Below, one piece after another: positions 63,922 to 64,000 of a stretch of DNA of 64,000 bases. Origin of the DNA: Trichoplax adhaerens (taxonomy: Eukaryota; Placozoa; Uniplacotomia; Trichoplacea; Trichoplacidae). Location of the stretch: positions 1,678,199-1,742,198 of the forward strand of contig NW_002060945.1 of assembly GCF_000150275.1 (NCBI RefSeq), written 5' to 3'. Position 1 is the first letter of the stretch. Each line of letters opens with the position of its first letter. The notes below the pieces were generated by a model. It worked only from the letters and a program-made list of their open reading frames with translations, ran no database searches and was not told the DNA's origin. The position numbers were made by a program, and so were the translations under genes.

Positions 63922-64000
63922 GTAAAATTTAGTATTTAAAATATCTAAATCATGATTATGTTAGCGTGCTTACGAAATAATTCTTAACATTTCATTTCTT

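Noticed and set aside
1-64000. tRNA, rRNA, CRISPR or bacterial operon features
   Set aside because: No tRNA T-arm/anticodon pattern, rRNA-like block or spaced direct-repeat array of CRISPR type was seen; the window is eukaryotic.

Overview
The window looks like nuclear DNA of a simple metazoan with a compact, AT-rich, intron-dense genome. A placozoan (Trichoplax/Hoilungia type) fits best. The grounds are TGF-beta superfamily type I receptors, gustatory-receptor-like (GRL) proteins, syntaxin-17, ERp44 and topoisomerase II, all split by short GT-AG introns with exons down to 27 bp. The species call is inference; the gene calls rest on conceptual splicing in which reading phase was checked at every junction.

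Layout. (1) 1-11.9 kb: two type I TGF-beta receptors tail to tail, an ALK1/ALK2 (BMP)-like receptor on + and an ALK4/5/7 (TGFBR1/activin)-like receptor on -. (2) 12-17.6 kb: less AT-rich DNA full of GTAC-based palindromic repeats, with one caspase-like fragment. (3) 17.6-31.9 kb: a GRL array with a decayed inverted copy (19.1-20.5 kb) and two direct ~5 kb units (start codons at 22.5 and 27.5 kb). Each direct unit carries a decayed copy of the last exon of SEC61B; the intact SEC61B gene follows at 31.7-32.4 kb on -. (4) 33.6-44.9 kb: ERP44 (+, 17 exons), with a small two-exon gene nested antisense in its first intron, then syntaxin-17 (-) in convergent orientation. (5) 46.2-48 kb: a 30-bp minisatellite and an intronless mu-crystallin/ketimine reductase gene. 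(6) 50.8-52.3 kb: a rhodopsin-class GPCR on -. (7) 58-64 kb: repeats, a TATA-type promoter and the first part of DNA topoisomerase II (+), which runs off the window.

Two larger patterns stand out. TGFBR1-like, SEC61B, ERP44 and STX17 are also close neighbours on human 9q22-q31, so this looks like an ancestral animal gene neighbourhood interrupted by a local GRL expansion. The GTAC-W pentamer repeat clusters (14-16.5, 33.9-35.5, 45.4-46.7 and 58.9-60.6 kb) sit at gene heads (upstream or divergent intergenic DNA) and are largely missing from gene tails and introns.

Functionally the window groups an ER set (SEC61B in the translocon, ERp44 in thiol quality control, STX17 in ER/autophagosome fusion), a signalling set (two type I receptor kinases, GRLs, a GPCR), an NAD(P)H enzyme and a DNA topoisomerase. 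There is no operon logic; the association is one of shared ancestry of position.
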